Origin: Helochares maculicollis
Lineage: Eukaryota > Arthropoda > Insecta > Coleoptera > Hydrophilidae
Reading direction: 5' to 3'
Length of the DNA: 39,471 nucleotides
Assembly: GCA_033557835.1 (NCBI GenBank)
Contig: JAWQRO010000416.1
Location: 1-39,471 of the forward strand
Shown in pieces: positions 23,701 to 35,370 of this stretch (position 1 is the first letter of the stretch; each line of letters opens with the position of its first letter). The notes beneath the pieces were generated by a model. That model had not been told where the DNA came from. It ran no database searches and worked only from the letters and a program-made list of their open reading frames with translations. The position numbers and the translations under genes were made by a program.

Positions 23701-24719
23701 TTGCAGTAGCTGAAAAATAATCTATAGCAAACAATACTGTAATTATGTAATTTATCTTAGCTTTTCTGATATGAAACACAAAAAGTTGTAGTCTATATTC
23801 TCAGACAACATTATGTTTTTCTTCTCGGTTGAATTTCCAAGAGATTGAACATTTTGGTGAATGAAACTTGGTTTGCGGAAGTAGATTTACAAATATCTAG
23901 GAATGATAATACAAAAGGAGAAAAAAATTAAGCAAAAACGGGGGATAATGAAATATATCACTTTAATGTTATATTTGATTAAAACGACGTGTTTATCAGT
24001 ACCATAACAGATCAAAGTGAAACAGACTACTAACAACAAAATGTAGTGAGATGCAGAAAAGATAAAATAAAAGTCTTGGGTGTGATTTGTTCATGCGTGT
24101 AACTGATAGTAAGTAAGCTCAACGATAGAATGATGAAAATGCGTATAAACTATGAATTACAGTAAACACCAAAATGCAAAATCAAGAAGAATATAAATTG
24201 AGAATTTAAGAATAGTTAACAACAACGAAAGTTACGTTAAAATATGAAACTTAACTTCTTATGTTGTGTTAGGCATATTATACTTTTGATAAAAATATCA
24301 TATATTCTAGAAACTACATATCTTTATCAAAAATATGCAAGCATTTCTGTTTTTAATAAATGCCTAGGTAGTGTTAACAGTAATATTTTCCCTTCGCCAA
24401 TCAAAGTATGAAATTAAAAGTTCAAGCTTAAAACGTTGGAAAAATGAAAAAATCAATTAGTGGAAATAGACTACACAATGAACGATAAGTTATACATAGT
24501 TATTTTTGTTTCAGGTATGTTTCAGCGATTTTGAATTGCCGTACAGGACAATATGGGTATGTTGTTTTCTTTTTATTAGAAAATTATGTATTCTTGCTTG
24601 ATTGCAATATTCGCAAAACATATTCATAATTCTATTAAGTACCATTTAGTAGCCAGTTGTATGCAAATAAATCTTGATTTGTTGGAAATAAATCTGAAGG
24701 AAATTATTATTGTAATATT
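23701..24719. other. A+T-rich stretch, nothing recognised
   Basis: No open frame of note, RNA gene or repeat. Confidence 0.5.
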
Positions 24720-26460
24720 AAGCACATTATTTTTTCAACGCCCGTCTTCCCCGTGACAGGTTTTGATAGATTGAGTTCCTGCTCATAAAAAATATTGCAG
24801 CTCCATCTTTTTTATTTTGTTATTTTTTATCTGGGGTAATGTGACAAGAACTTAAGTAGATCGAGTATTTGCACCTGATCCCTTCAATGCCTTTACCGAA
24901 GGATAAGAAAACTTTCACTCTCGAATATTGATAATGACATTTATGAAAACAAGGACCATAATCAATTTCGCAGCCACACCGTTAGTCTTTAAGTTTGTTA
25001 TTGCCAGAACCGATGTCTTTCTATCCGCAAGCTTTCCCAACACCACATATTCACATAAAACATCCTAACTGCACCTAAACCGTGGTATCTATTACACCCA
25101 TTCTATCAGTAACTGGCGCAATAAATTTAAAAACGCCGACGTACACTCTTTGCAGACAAGATAATAACTATGAAAGCTTCATTGAGTTTTTAAAAGAATA
25201 CCCACATTAGCGAAATGATCTATAAAAGCGCCGTCTTAACCCAATCTTCATAATAGAACCGCACAATTTCACCCTTTTCATTAGTTTAATTATTTGGTGT
25301 TATTTCAGACAATCACTGAATGAAAGAACACTCGCCGGCTTAATTACTTTTTTATTTTCTTTTCATTTCCACTTAAGGATTTTTCATGGGGGCATTTTTA
25401 AATGGTTGTTGAAACATTGGCCAAAACAAAAAAAGCTATGTAAAAAACCTGTGCTTTGCTTTATAAGTGTTACGGGAGCCGGCATAGCCCGCGGCGTCAT
25501 TTTGTAATATAAACCAATTATTTACAAAATTCTAAAACGAACTCGTTCCTCATTGATCCAAAATTAATTAAAACAAATTGCGTTGGCAGCACTGCCGTCA
25601 ATTTTAATGCCGTTGGCAGCTATTAAATAGTGTTTCTGTATCATAAACAAAATTTGGTATTAGCCGGATTTTTCCATGTACCAAAAATATTCGGTTTTCC
25701 AACGTCAAAATGTTTACTTAAATTTAGAGAATAGTTACACATGCGTTATAATCGACAATTGGTCGAATGATTGATTGAAATTCGGTTTTCGAGCAAAAAA
25801 TATACGAAAAAATCAACAAAGTCATCATATTTTATGTTATCGCTTCAAGTAAAGTAGTTTTTGTCGGTTGTATGCCGTGAATATAGCTGTCGTTCAAACG
25901 ATAATCACTGAACTTCCTTTCACAAGTTGGCTGGCTATAAATAGAAGTACAAGTTTATCGGAAAAATAAGGAAAACCGATTACATACATTTGCATGGAAG
26001 TATTGAAGGGCGGGGGAAACTTTAAGTGGTGGCGGATGAGAATCAGGAATTCATAAATAGTTTGTTGTAACTTTTGTTGGACGGCTGCAGCAATATCAGG
26101 GATTTTAAAGCTGTTAATATTTGCGGAATTGTTCCATCATTGAATTTTATAGCGCCATAAATTTTTGTAGCAGCATGCTCGTAATTATTTGGCGGCTGAC
26201 AAACGTATATCGACCGCAATAAAAGTTAATCCCTGACGCTCTCGCATTATTGCCGCTTTTAACCGCAGAAAAATAGCAAAAATTAATTCAACGATCCTAC
26301 CAGGCCCCAGTTACAAAACGTTTTTCGATACTTCCCATCTGATTAAGCGTGTATTTGCCGGATACGCTTAGTGTATTTAACGGACAAATTTAGTAAATTT
26401 AACGGACACGTTTAGCAAATTAATCGAGTACAAACTAGGGATCACAATTGTAGTTGTTGA
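24720..26460. other. GC-richer non-coding island
   Basis: A 1.7-kb tract has more balanced composition and little low-complexity sequence, but no sustained frame. It contains paired GTTGGCAGC words at about 25584 and 25612, with a CTGCC between them, and a short 22-bp tandem repeat at 26351-26416. The look resembles conserved non-coding DNA of flies. That is inference; no comparison was possible. Confidence 0.35.
26351..26416. repeat. Three-unit 22-bp tandem repeat
   Basis: The units 26351-26372, 26373-26394 and 26395-26416 are each exactly 22 bases and share the pattern (G/A)TATTTxxCGGAxA...TTTAG(T/C), where the first T of ATATTT may be A. A partial fourth unit may follow. The central CGGACA-like core repeats about every two helical turns. 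Confidence 0.7.
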
Positions 26461-27795
26461 TGAACGAATTCGTCCTATACACTTTAAAGAACTGTAAATG
26501 GTTTATCATCATAATGACGAATTTGCATTTAATATGAAGTCCGGAGCTACAAGAGCTAATTTTCATATTTTTACTCACATTATTTTATCCTGTACATTTT
26601 AAGAGGATTTCAATAATACGAATACTAACTATAATAATATCTTATCTAAGAATCACGTTTGGTATATACCATCTGAAATTAAGTTAAAAGTTTCCTCTCT
26701 TTTAGATAGACTGCCTTAGTAATAAAATTATTTAATAGAAGCAAAAGGCATATAAACAAACAAACTTGTTTTAGGAAAATTAATTTCGGCCGTATTTACT
26801 ATAGTATGTAAATAAATTTCTGTAATAAAAAATCTATCTTGAGATTTTAATGCATCTTCAAGTTTTGACAACCTCTGAATAACTTTATATTATGACAAAT
26901 GTTTAACGCAAATTTTGAATTCGTACAAATGACAATGTTGAAAAATTACAATAATTTTATCTATACGCTAAAGTTTAAAACAGCTGAATTTTGCGCCTAA
27001 ATTCTAAACATAACAAAAATATGCAAATCGGAAGAGACATCAGATGTTATTCAATTAATTTGTTCTTCGAATCGTATCACAAACTAAAAGCTGAAGAATT
27101 AAAATTTGTTACTAGTCAGTCTGCACACAAGTCGATCATCTTCATAATAAGTGTGATTGCATGAAATACTTGCACTTTTGCACAATAATTTGTTGTTCTT
27201 ATATCAAAACGTTTGAGGTAGCAGAAAACGAATGCATTTGCTTCGCTTGGTCGAGATTCGCTTTGCTCGCTCATCTGTCGCAGGTTTTGGAGAGCATTTC
27301 ACGTTTTTGCTACGTTTTGCAATTACATTTTCAAGAATGTTCACTTCTTTGTGCATCTATTTGATGACTTTTCGTTAGGTTTCAATCGATTGTTTGATAG
27401 ACATATAATTTTTGATATTATTGCGTTAACTAACTACACTGAAAATGCAGTCAAAATTAATTATGTTTAGTTGTATTTACTCTAAATCTATTCTAAGCGG
27501 AAATACAAATGCTGATTAGTAATTTTAGCATATTAAAATCGGAATAGGAATTTAATTGACATATCTAAAGACATGTCTCAAGTCTTGGGGTCTGGAGGCT
27601 ATATGCATTATGCTATTAACTTGCTAACATTTTGAAAATTGTAAGGTTTTTATTCCGTTTCGAAGATATAATTTAAGAACGTGTTTATTCCATAGTATTC
27701 TTCCTCTTAGAGAACATAATCGAAATCCAGTGCAATTTTAATAGAAGTTTAGTACCTACCAATACTTTTCACTATTTATGCAATAACCAACCATG
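26461..27795. other. A+T-rich stretch, nothing recognised
   Basis: A 67-codon open frame at 27161-27364 has no recognisable content. No other feature was seen. Confidence 0.45.
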
Positions 27796-28002
27796 TTATT
27801 TGTAAAATCTACTCATAAAACAGTATGGAATAATAGTGTAGTCGGATATGGGAGGTGCAGTAAGAAATGACCATGCTTCAAAACACTTCGAAAATCTTTT
27901 CTGGTCAATAAGTCTTGGAACTGGATTTATTTGTTTAAATTGTTTTCCAGTCACTATTTTTGTATATTTTTGAAAAAATGCATATACTCTTTTCTTGCTC
28001 AA
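27796..28002 (-). pseudogene. Possible Ty3/gypsy-type pol fragment (RT-RNase H junction)
   Basis: A 68-codon minus-strand frame reads VYAFFQKYTKIVTG, then RFSKCFEAWSFLTAPPISDY. This resembles the region between reverse transcriptase and RNase H of LTR retrotransposons, where a YRRF(I)xxYSKI block is followed by xAFExLKxxLTAPPILxxPD. The expected TDAS motif just downstream is not present, and flanking sequence gives no further pol domains. The match is by eye and short, so it stays tentative. Confidence 0.35.
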
Positions 28003-29089
28003 GCGATAAATAGGTTTGTTTTTAGAATGACATGTTGAGTCTATTTAAGTTGTAGCTGTTTTGACAGTAAATCTAAATCACATTTTTTACTACCGTAGTA
28101 GCTTGTAACCCAACGGAACGGTATATTTTATTCTATAAAGTTTTATATAAGTTTAAGGTATTTTATATATAGTAAATATTGAAAATTCTTCTTTAGCCTT
28201 TTTATATCAGATAAACAATTAATTAATTTAATTTTCTTGTATGTATTTCTACGCTTCAATAGTAGTGTTCAGCCTAAGATGGAAGCAATTTACCAAGTTT
28301 AGTATTAGAACAACAACATGCCGCTTCTACTGTTGTTTATTTTCGAACTATCTATAAACACATCTCTATAATCAATATATTCCGTTTGCAAGTCTTCTGC
28401 GAATATCAAACTGCAAAGATGTGTATTAATTACTGTATAATTATGAAGTATTGTTATTTTAATGATAAGTATTTGATTGGTAAAATAATCACGAGAAGGA
28501 TCTTTTATTTTAATCTTTTTAATGAAACATATAGTATACATTTTGAATAGTTAATTTATTTCAAAGAAGTTATTTTATTAATTCATGGTCGACAGGTTAA
28601 TATTTTAAGAAACATTTCATCCATTTTACTATAAATAATCCTGTTTCTAACATATATTTTAAGAGTTGTTCAGTCTGACAATATATTTCTTTCCAAATTA
28701 AAAGGTAGCCCGCCCAATTTGGCTAGAATAATATCAGTTCGGGTTGTACCCGTTAAGCTTAGGCATAATAAAGACTACTTTTTTACTTCAAACTTGCTTT
28801 AATGGTCTAATCGCACCTCTAATAGACAAAGCTTAAAATCGTTCTGGAAAAGATTTATATATTATTCCAATAACGCTAATATTTTAAGTCGTTAATAGCA
28901 GAATTAATGTTAACTTTTCGATTAATATCAGTTATTAATTTTACAAGTGCGATTCTAGTAATTAACTACTTAAGAGTGTTTAGACATCTTATAAAATCTC
29001 TGACTGAATTGAACGTTTTCCAGGAGAGAAGCTATTTGTATTCTTAAATGCGGGTAATAGATCATTATGTCTCGTTTCAATTTCTAGTT
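28003..29089. other. A+T-rich stretch, nothing firmly recognised
   Basis: A 78-codon minus-strand frame at 28305-28541 ends DVFIDSSKINNSRSG, faintly like the start of an RNase H domain (YTDGSK), without further support. Confidence 0.4.
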
Positions 29090-31850
29090 CATTGAAAGTA
29101 GAATTGATTTTACAATCAACAGCCAATAAATAAAGGTGCTTATATAAAACTTCATGCCAGCAGTACTTAGTTTATTTATGATTTGTTATGTGGTTTGACT
29201 GCTGATATTTAAGTAAAAATGAGACAAACTTTTTTTGCAATATACCTAGTCAGTTGAGAAATTGCTGCAAGTATTTTACAGTTTATGAAGTGTAAAGGTA
29301 AGATTGGTACAGTCACACTATAATTTTAAAGTTTGTTTTCCTTATATTCATAGATAAATACATAATTTTGATTGAACAAATAGAAACCTAAAATTAAATG
29401 TAATCAACTATTATACATAAAATATTATAGCAACTAAATTTTGTAAAACCGATGCAGTTGTTGGCTTTCCTGTGCTTCGTAGAAATCTAGATTAAATTCG
29501 TCGGACAGGTTTTTAAGTTTTTACGGCGATATTTGATATCTTGTAGTATATGGTTCTTTGAGGTTTGTTCGTTAGCTTAGTGGCTGGTATTAGTCGTGAG
29601 TTTTCCTTTCGGCATATCAATTCTCCCTTTAAATACTTCACTCACTGTAATATATTAGTAGTTTTTAGTATATACCGAGAATGCAGTGTATTCAGAAAGG
29701 GGGTCATCATCGCTGTGTTTGTATTTCCGTTAGTAATACGTTCAATTTGGTCTCATACCACAGGTATTGTGTAGGATTGTTATAGAAATGTACCTGGAAA
29801 GAATGCATACACTGTTACGATTTTATGGAGTGTTTTATTAATCCAACAAAATATTCAGGGGATTTATTTATATTGATTTATTCATTAGCAATATTTACTA
29901 TTTATATAAAATATCTACTAATTGACTCTCTAGTCAGAGAGCTGAACTGATTTGCCTTCTGCAGCGGTTTCGATCAGTTTATAAATTGCAGAATTTACTG
30001 ATATATACCCAGCGATCGTTGTAACTGTCACTTTTCCCACCATTTCTTTTACTTCACAGAACTGGCCATCACATCAACAGCAATTGTTGCCAAATGTCAG
30101 ATTTGCTGATCTTAAAATCATTTAAAACGCCCGGCTGCATTTATTCTTAGAATCGCTGGCCATCAACATTACAATACTATTAGAAAAATGCCGGTATTTC
30201 AGTTCGTTAATATCCGAGTTCAAATTTAATTTTTTTGTCTAATATCAATTCAGAAAATTGGATTTTGTTTACGTCATAAATGCTCAATGGACCAAGAAAA
30301 ATAATAGCAGATATTATTTACATATTGAGTTATTTTAGTATCATTGTCAAATAATTTTTTCGAACCGAAAGTGTGTAGCGCATGAGGAATCACAATTCTA
30401 CCCTATGGGAGGCTTTTATAGCTGATCCTAGATTGGTGATATTTATTCTGCTTTATATGATTCGATAGTAGTTCTATTTCTATCAACTTTCAGCTAACAC
30501 ATTACCCAAAACAGTTTTATATGTACTTTGTATGCGTACAAATAATATTGTCACATTCTTTTTGAATAGGCAATATTAATATCAGAAGCGATGACATACT
30601 CAAACCCGATATTTTAAGTTTTAAGCCGTGTGGAGATTCGAAAACTCACAACGATTAAACTATTGCTATGTATGGGCCTCTTAGATAGAACATTTTCTCT
30701 GGTTTTTTCAATAAGAAATGGAATCCAGATTTCCAGTATTTCTATATTTCATGAGCAAAATATGATTTAACAATTTGATAGGCGCATATTTATAGTACTT
30801 AGACATGTTATAGAGTATTTTATTCACTTTTATTTCACTGCATAGTTTATTGATGGCAGCATTGATTTTACAATAAGCAACAAACAATAAAGGTGCTCAA
30901 TCAGGCAATTTTTATTTTATTTATGATTTGTTATGCGATTGGAGTGTTTATATTTAAATCAAAACGACACCAACTGCTTTTGCATTACCTCTAGTCAATT
31001 TGGAAATTGCTGAGAATAGTTTACAGGTTATGAAGTTCTTAAAAGCAATGTTTCCCAATTAATTTCTAGATATGTCCGACTGATTTTTCTGTTTTTGCAA
31101 AGGTATTCGTCTTCAATTTATTTGATATCTTCTTTTTGGGTACTGTGAGGTTTTTGCAATACCTTAGTACCTCATTCTTGGATTTTTTTCTCACCATACC
31201 GACTTCAATAGTGTGGGGCAATAGAAGTTTTTAGGGCATATAGGAGAGGTTACGTATTCCGAAAGAACGGCATTGGGGATGTGTGTGTTAGTGATACATT
31301 CAATTTGGTCTTATACTACCGGTAATGTGGAGGGTTGTTATAGGAATGTATATGGGAAGAATTTATATATTTAGAATATTTTTTTATTTTATTAAAATTG
31401 TGGTTTTTTTACCCATTGATACCTAATTGAACACGTTTTTGTTTGAATAAGAAAGTAGTGAAAAGAGAAGAAATAAACTATTGTATATATAAATGAGAAA
31501 TTTTATAGAAAGTACGCTTTATAAAACTGATGTAGTTATTGACTTTCCTGTTTTCTGTGGAAATCCATTTTAATTTCTTGATACTTGAGACGTCGCATAT
31601 TTTCATTCGTTTTGCAAGAGCCTTAAGATTTATTCTTTTATTTTTTCTCTAAAGATTATGAGGTTTCATCGGTATCTTAGTGGCTGGTCTTATGCTTAGG
31701 TTTTCTCCCTCGGTAAATAAGATTCTCTCTTTGAATAATTCGGTTATTTATGGTTAATAGAAGATTTTGGGGCACATATATACATGAGCATTAGGGGGGT
31801 TATCGAGTGTGTGTTTTTGTTAGTGATACGTTAGATTTATCCTAGACGAG
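29090..31850. repeat. Old direct repeats: two to three diverged copies of a 0.3-0.7 kb unit
   Basis: Several words recur in the same order. TTGATTTTACAAT occurs at 29104 and 30862. The 20-mer TTTATTTATGATTTGTTATG is identical at 29171-29190 and 30916-30935. TAGTCA(G/A)TTxxGAAATTGCTG follows in both. Further on, TTCAATTTGGTCT occurs at 29741 and 31299, followed in both by a GxTTGTTATAG(A/G)AATGTA-like block. A third, more diverged copy at about 31530-31840 shares TTGACTTTCCTG, TTAGTGGCTGGT and GTTAGTGATACGTT with the first. The offsets are about 1.56-1.76 kb and 2.1 kb. No coding frame explains the repeats; they may be untranslated parts of an element related to the pseudogene on their right. 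Confidence 0.65.
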
Positions 31851-31859
31851 GGACGAATT

Positions 31860-33113
31860 TTTCTTTGTCGTCAGTCAGTCGAGGATTTTTTTATTTGAAA
31901 TTTTGAAGATACTACCCGTATTTTGTAGAAGCAAAGCGTAAGCTAAAATGTTGGCTATCCTGAAACTCATGGATGTTGCGATGGCATAATGAAAGTGTAA
32001 ATGATAGCAAAATCATCTGCATAGAGTCATAGCCTGGAGAAACACCGACTTGGGAGGTAGTAGAAGAAGAACAATTGGAGTTAATTTTCATCTAGAAGAA
32101 TTAAAGTGATAAATAGTTTTGAAGGTAGTTTGATAAATATATGAGAACTTTGGCGTACAACATTATCAGGATACAGGAGCTAAGGGACAATTTTGTTATT
32201 TGAGGGGATGATTAAAGTTATTTTTTGAAGTTTCTGAGTTTCAATAAAGTCACCGAGATTGTAGAGGACTATTGACTGAAATTGCTTACTTAAGGAATTT
32301 AGGAGGTGTATAGGGCAGTTGATAGAAGTTTAGAAAGATAATCATTAGTAGATTTGGAGATCATCGCAATGCATGATCACTTCCAAATTGAGGGGAAGTA
32401 AGAAAACTGAAAGATCTGCTTGTAAAGAATGGCAATAAAGGTAATAATCGAGAGATGAAAAATTTTTACAATGAAATTGAGAACTTGGTCGGTGTCAAGA
32501 GTTTTGTTGGTAACTAACGCTTTTAACTTGGATGTTATAGTTTCTGAGAGGTCGTTGAGAATTTCAGTGAGAACAGTGCATTTGGCTTTAGAGTATAAAA
32601 AGTTTCTGTCAGTGTTTGTGTCAGTGTCATATGAGGGAAAGGGATCTTTCCTCAAGGGTGGAAGCAAAAATCCCGCATTTGCCAGCGTCTGTGTTCAGTT
32701 TGGTCATTGTGATCTAAAAGTAGAATACTTTTATTTTTTCTAAATAGAACTTGTACTAGAATTATGTAATATGATAACAGTTAATAGTTGTGCCTTAGCA
32801 TGTAGACTGTATTTACTGCTTTTTGGGGCTTACCGCTGCAGCATTATTATCCTTGGCAATGTTGATCATAGGGAGGGTTAAAACTCAATTAAAGAGTTAA
32901 ATTCTGGTCATTGAATATTTTTCTCCTTTAGTTTGGTGGTAATGAGTTGAATATTTTTTGGTGCTTCATCAAAAATTTTTATGACAAATCTATGATCAGA
33001 ATTGAGATCTTTGATGACCGGTATGGAGAAGTTGAAATGTATGTTTTTAGTAGTCACTATGTCTAGTAGGTCAGGGTTAGCACCGTTGTCAGGGTAGTGT
33101 GTGTGTGTGTGTG
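31860..33113 (-). pseudogene. Jockey-like non-LTR retrotransposon: endonuclease end plus reverse transcriptase, decayed
   Basis: Read on the minus strand from 33113 downwards. Endonuclease C-terminus: YPDNGANPDLLDIVTTKNIH and DLNSDHRFV at about 32980-33110, matching the xPDVLDI...LxSDHxPV end of the AP-like endonuclease. Next comes the finger/palm approach of the RT, in a 96-codon open frame (32377-32667) that includes LDTDQVLNFIVKIFHLSIIT and ends with FSYFPSIWK, the conserved GYFPxxWK word. Near 32007-32030 one frame gives LYADDFAIIY, the catalytic YADD box. The part between has stops and several frame changes, and much of the palm is missing. The 5' half is gone: the copy stops at a (GT)n tract. 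Jockey-like placement rests on these words; finer assignment is uncertain. Confidence 0.85.
33097..33113. repeat. (GT)n microsatellite
   Basis: Seventeen bases of alternating G and T directly abut the 5' limit of the jockey-like remnant. Confidence 0.9.
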
Positions 33114-33589
33114 AGTTGTTTCTAGATACTTATATGGTATTTATGTAAATAAAAGTGAGTAGCATTTATAAATTACGATAAGCAGTTCTCTTTTGTAAAG
33201 GATAAAATTGAACTGCTTGCGAAATAAACGTAAACAAAAACATTATGTGGTGGAAAATGTTTTAATAAAGTGTAGAAAACGATTTTTTGATAAAATGTTT
33301 TAACCAATTTTACTTGACAAAATTCACTTCCGGTTAATGAATTTGACCATAAAGATCACTGAATATCTTTCACCTACAGCAAAGTTAATTTAGACTGTTT
33401 CCAGTAATGAAAACACTTTGAAGTCCATACGATTGCATCGCGGCTCTTCCAATATAATTAGTATTGACTAGTAGATTATAAAATCAAAATAATTAGTCAA
33501 TAATAAGTAATAATAAATTACTCTGTTACTTAAAGTATAAATGTGCACTCTAGGTAAGTTCTAATTAAATTTGAGTGGCGCAATGCAGC
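33114..33589. other. A+T-rich stretch, nothing recognised
   Basis: No open frame or repeat worth annotation. Confidence 0.45.
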
Positions 33590-34210
33590 AATTCCTTTTT
33601 TAAATATTTTTGTGAGCCTTCCGGGCTACTGCAAACGACTGCTTGCATTTGGAAAAAATCAGGTGAAATATTGGATATTGAATTGATGTGATAACATGAT
33701 ATCATGAGCTCGAAATCGATACAAGTTGATTAAAATTGCTTTTTGCGCGCGTTGAGCATATTACTATCGATTGTCTAGTTCGAATTTGATTGCTTTGTGC
33801 TTGCATGTGTATTTTATTTTTAAACGTGAAATTTTATATCTCCTGCGCTCGGTACGATTCGATGGCTCGGAACTTCGTCCTATGAAATATTAAAACAAAG
33901 TAATTTTAAGTGCCTTCGTTCGCAATATAAATATTCCATTCCCAAAGCAAACCCTTCTCAGAAGGTTGGTTAAAGTCTCGTTGATCATGTACAACAGGTC
34001 TGTGAATAATTTATTTAAATCAGCCCCTAGTGTTTTATTCAGTGTGATAAAGCCCGCAAGTGACCTTAACGCCACTGTCTATTTGGTTTTCTCAATCCCT
34101 TGTGGAGCTGAGCTACTTTGTTTCCTTCACTTAAAATATCCATTATTTTATTCGATCCGAAGTGAAAAAGTTACAAAGCTTCTTGGAATTGTTTGGGGTG
34201 TTTAGTTTTC
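33590..34210. other. Moderately GC-richer tract with short open frames on both strands
   Basis: A minus-strand frame (33890-34075, 61 codons, including FITLNKTLGADLNKLFTDLL) and an opposing plus-strand frame (33966-34205, 79 codons) overlap. The minus frame reads like protein, but I recognise no family and see no convincing splice context. It is kept as unassigned. Confidence 0.3.
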
Positions 34211-34739
34211 TTGAATGTATATTAAAGGTGATGTCTTATTGCAATATTTAATTCTCTTGGTACTATACTATTTTGATATCCATTAAATGTTGAATAAAAT
34301 ATATCGGTCTGAAGCTTCCATTTCTTGTTTCTACTTTCAATTAAATTTAAGTAGTTTAAAATTGGTACTTCTAGTGCTTACATCGAATAGAAATTTTTAT
34401 GTACCAATGTTGAATAACTAAGGGGCTTATGCAAAAAACATTTTTTACTTCTACGTATATTCCGAAATAATTGAAATGAGAATGTTGAATATTGAATTTT
34501 GAAACCTTAGAATAAGTAATTGCGAAATCAATAACATAACATTTTAATTAAAGCTACAAAGGACGAAAATAGTTGTAGTTTTAAGACAAATAAATAAAGG
34601 AAGGGAACAGTTATTAAAAGTATCCTTATGACAATTTATAACTCGAAAAAATAATCAAAACTGCTCCATATGATCATTTAGATCATTTAGAAGATAAAGT
34701 CAGGTTGTAAAATTGATTAATGCCCTTGCTTTGGCCCAG
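34211..34739. other. A+T-rich spacer
   Basis: Nothing recognised. Confidence 0.5.
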
Positions 34740-35370
34740 AAAGACCCGAAAATTACTTTATGACGAGGAGGGTCGGCAACTTTCATTGCATAGTCAAGTC
34801 CAATTTCACAGGGTTGCACCATCCAGGGGTCGTATTGTCAAGCCAATTCCGTCGTAGCAGGCGTAACGCACCGGTTGAAATATGTGGTGCTCTTAAAGAA
34901 ACCTTACGAGTAGCATCCCTCGAAGGCGGCTCAAAGCGCGCTGCCGTGACGGTTGAAAAAAAGGATACTAGCCCGAAGCCTAATGTAATATAATCCAACT
35001 AACAAGATTTAGGCCGCTGGCAAAAAAGAAGGAAAACACCCCCTTAACTGGCCATACCTTATCTATGGTAATAAAGTCGTAGTTCAGTTCGCGGGTATAA
35101 TTTTGTGGAAATTACGAGGATCACTGCACAAATTTTACGGTGGCGATAAAATATTCAGCACGCCTTTAGCAGTTTATTTTGTGTGCGAGAGAGGAACGAA
35201 ACGCATGTTTGGGGGCTTGATAAGGCGATCGGAGTGGTGGAAGGAGGCGAATGTTTATTTATTGTTACGTTTACTTGCGTTTGTTCTATTAATCCTTTTG
35301 TTTTCTCTGGTAATTTCGTTAATGAATGGCACAAGATTCATGAGCCTGGCACTTGGGATCAAATAAAATT
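34740..35370. other. GC-rich island with opposing short open frames
   Basis: At 34760-34998 both strands are open for over 70 codons (plus: SKRAAVTVEKKD region; minus: TAARFEPPSRDATRKVSLRA region), and a further plus-strand frame spans 35103-35366 with a hydrophobic stretch (LLLRLLAFVLLILLFSLV). The composition differs sharply from the surroundings. None of the frames matches a family I know. It may be conserved non-coding DNA, a fragment of an unidentified element, or foreign sequence. Confidence 0.35.

Noticed and set aside
28305..28541. 78-codon minus-strand frame ending DVFIDSSKINN, like an RNase H start
   Set aside because: The following Glu and Asp blocks of RNase H are absent; only one short word matches.
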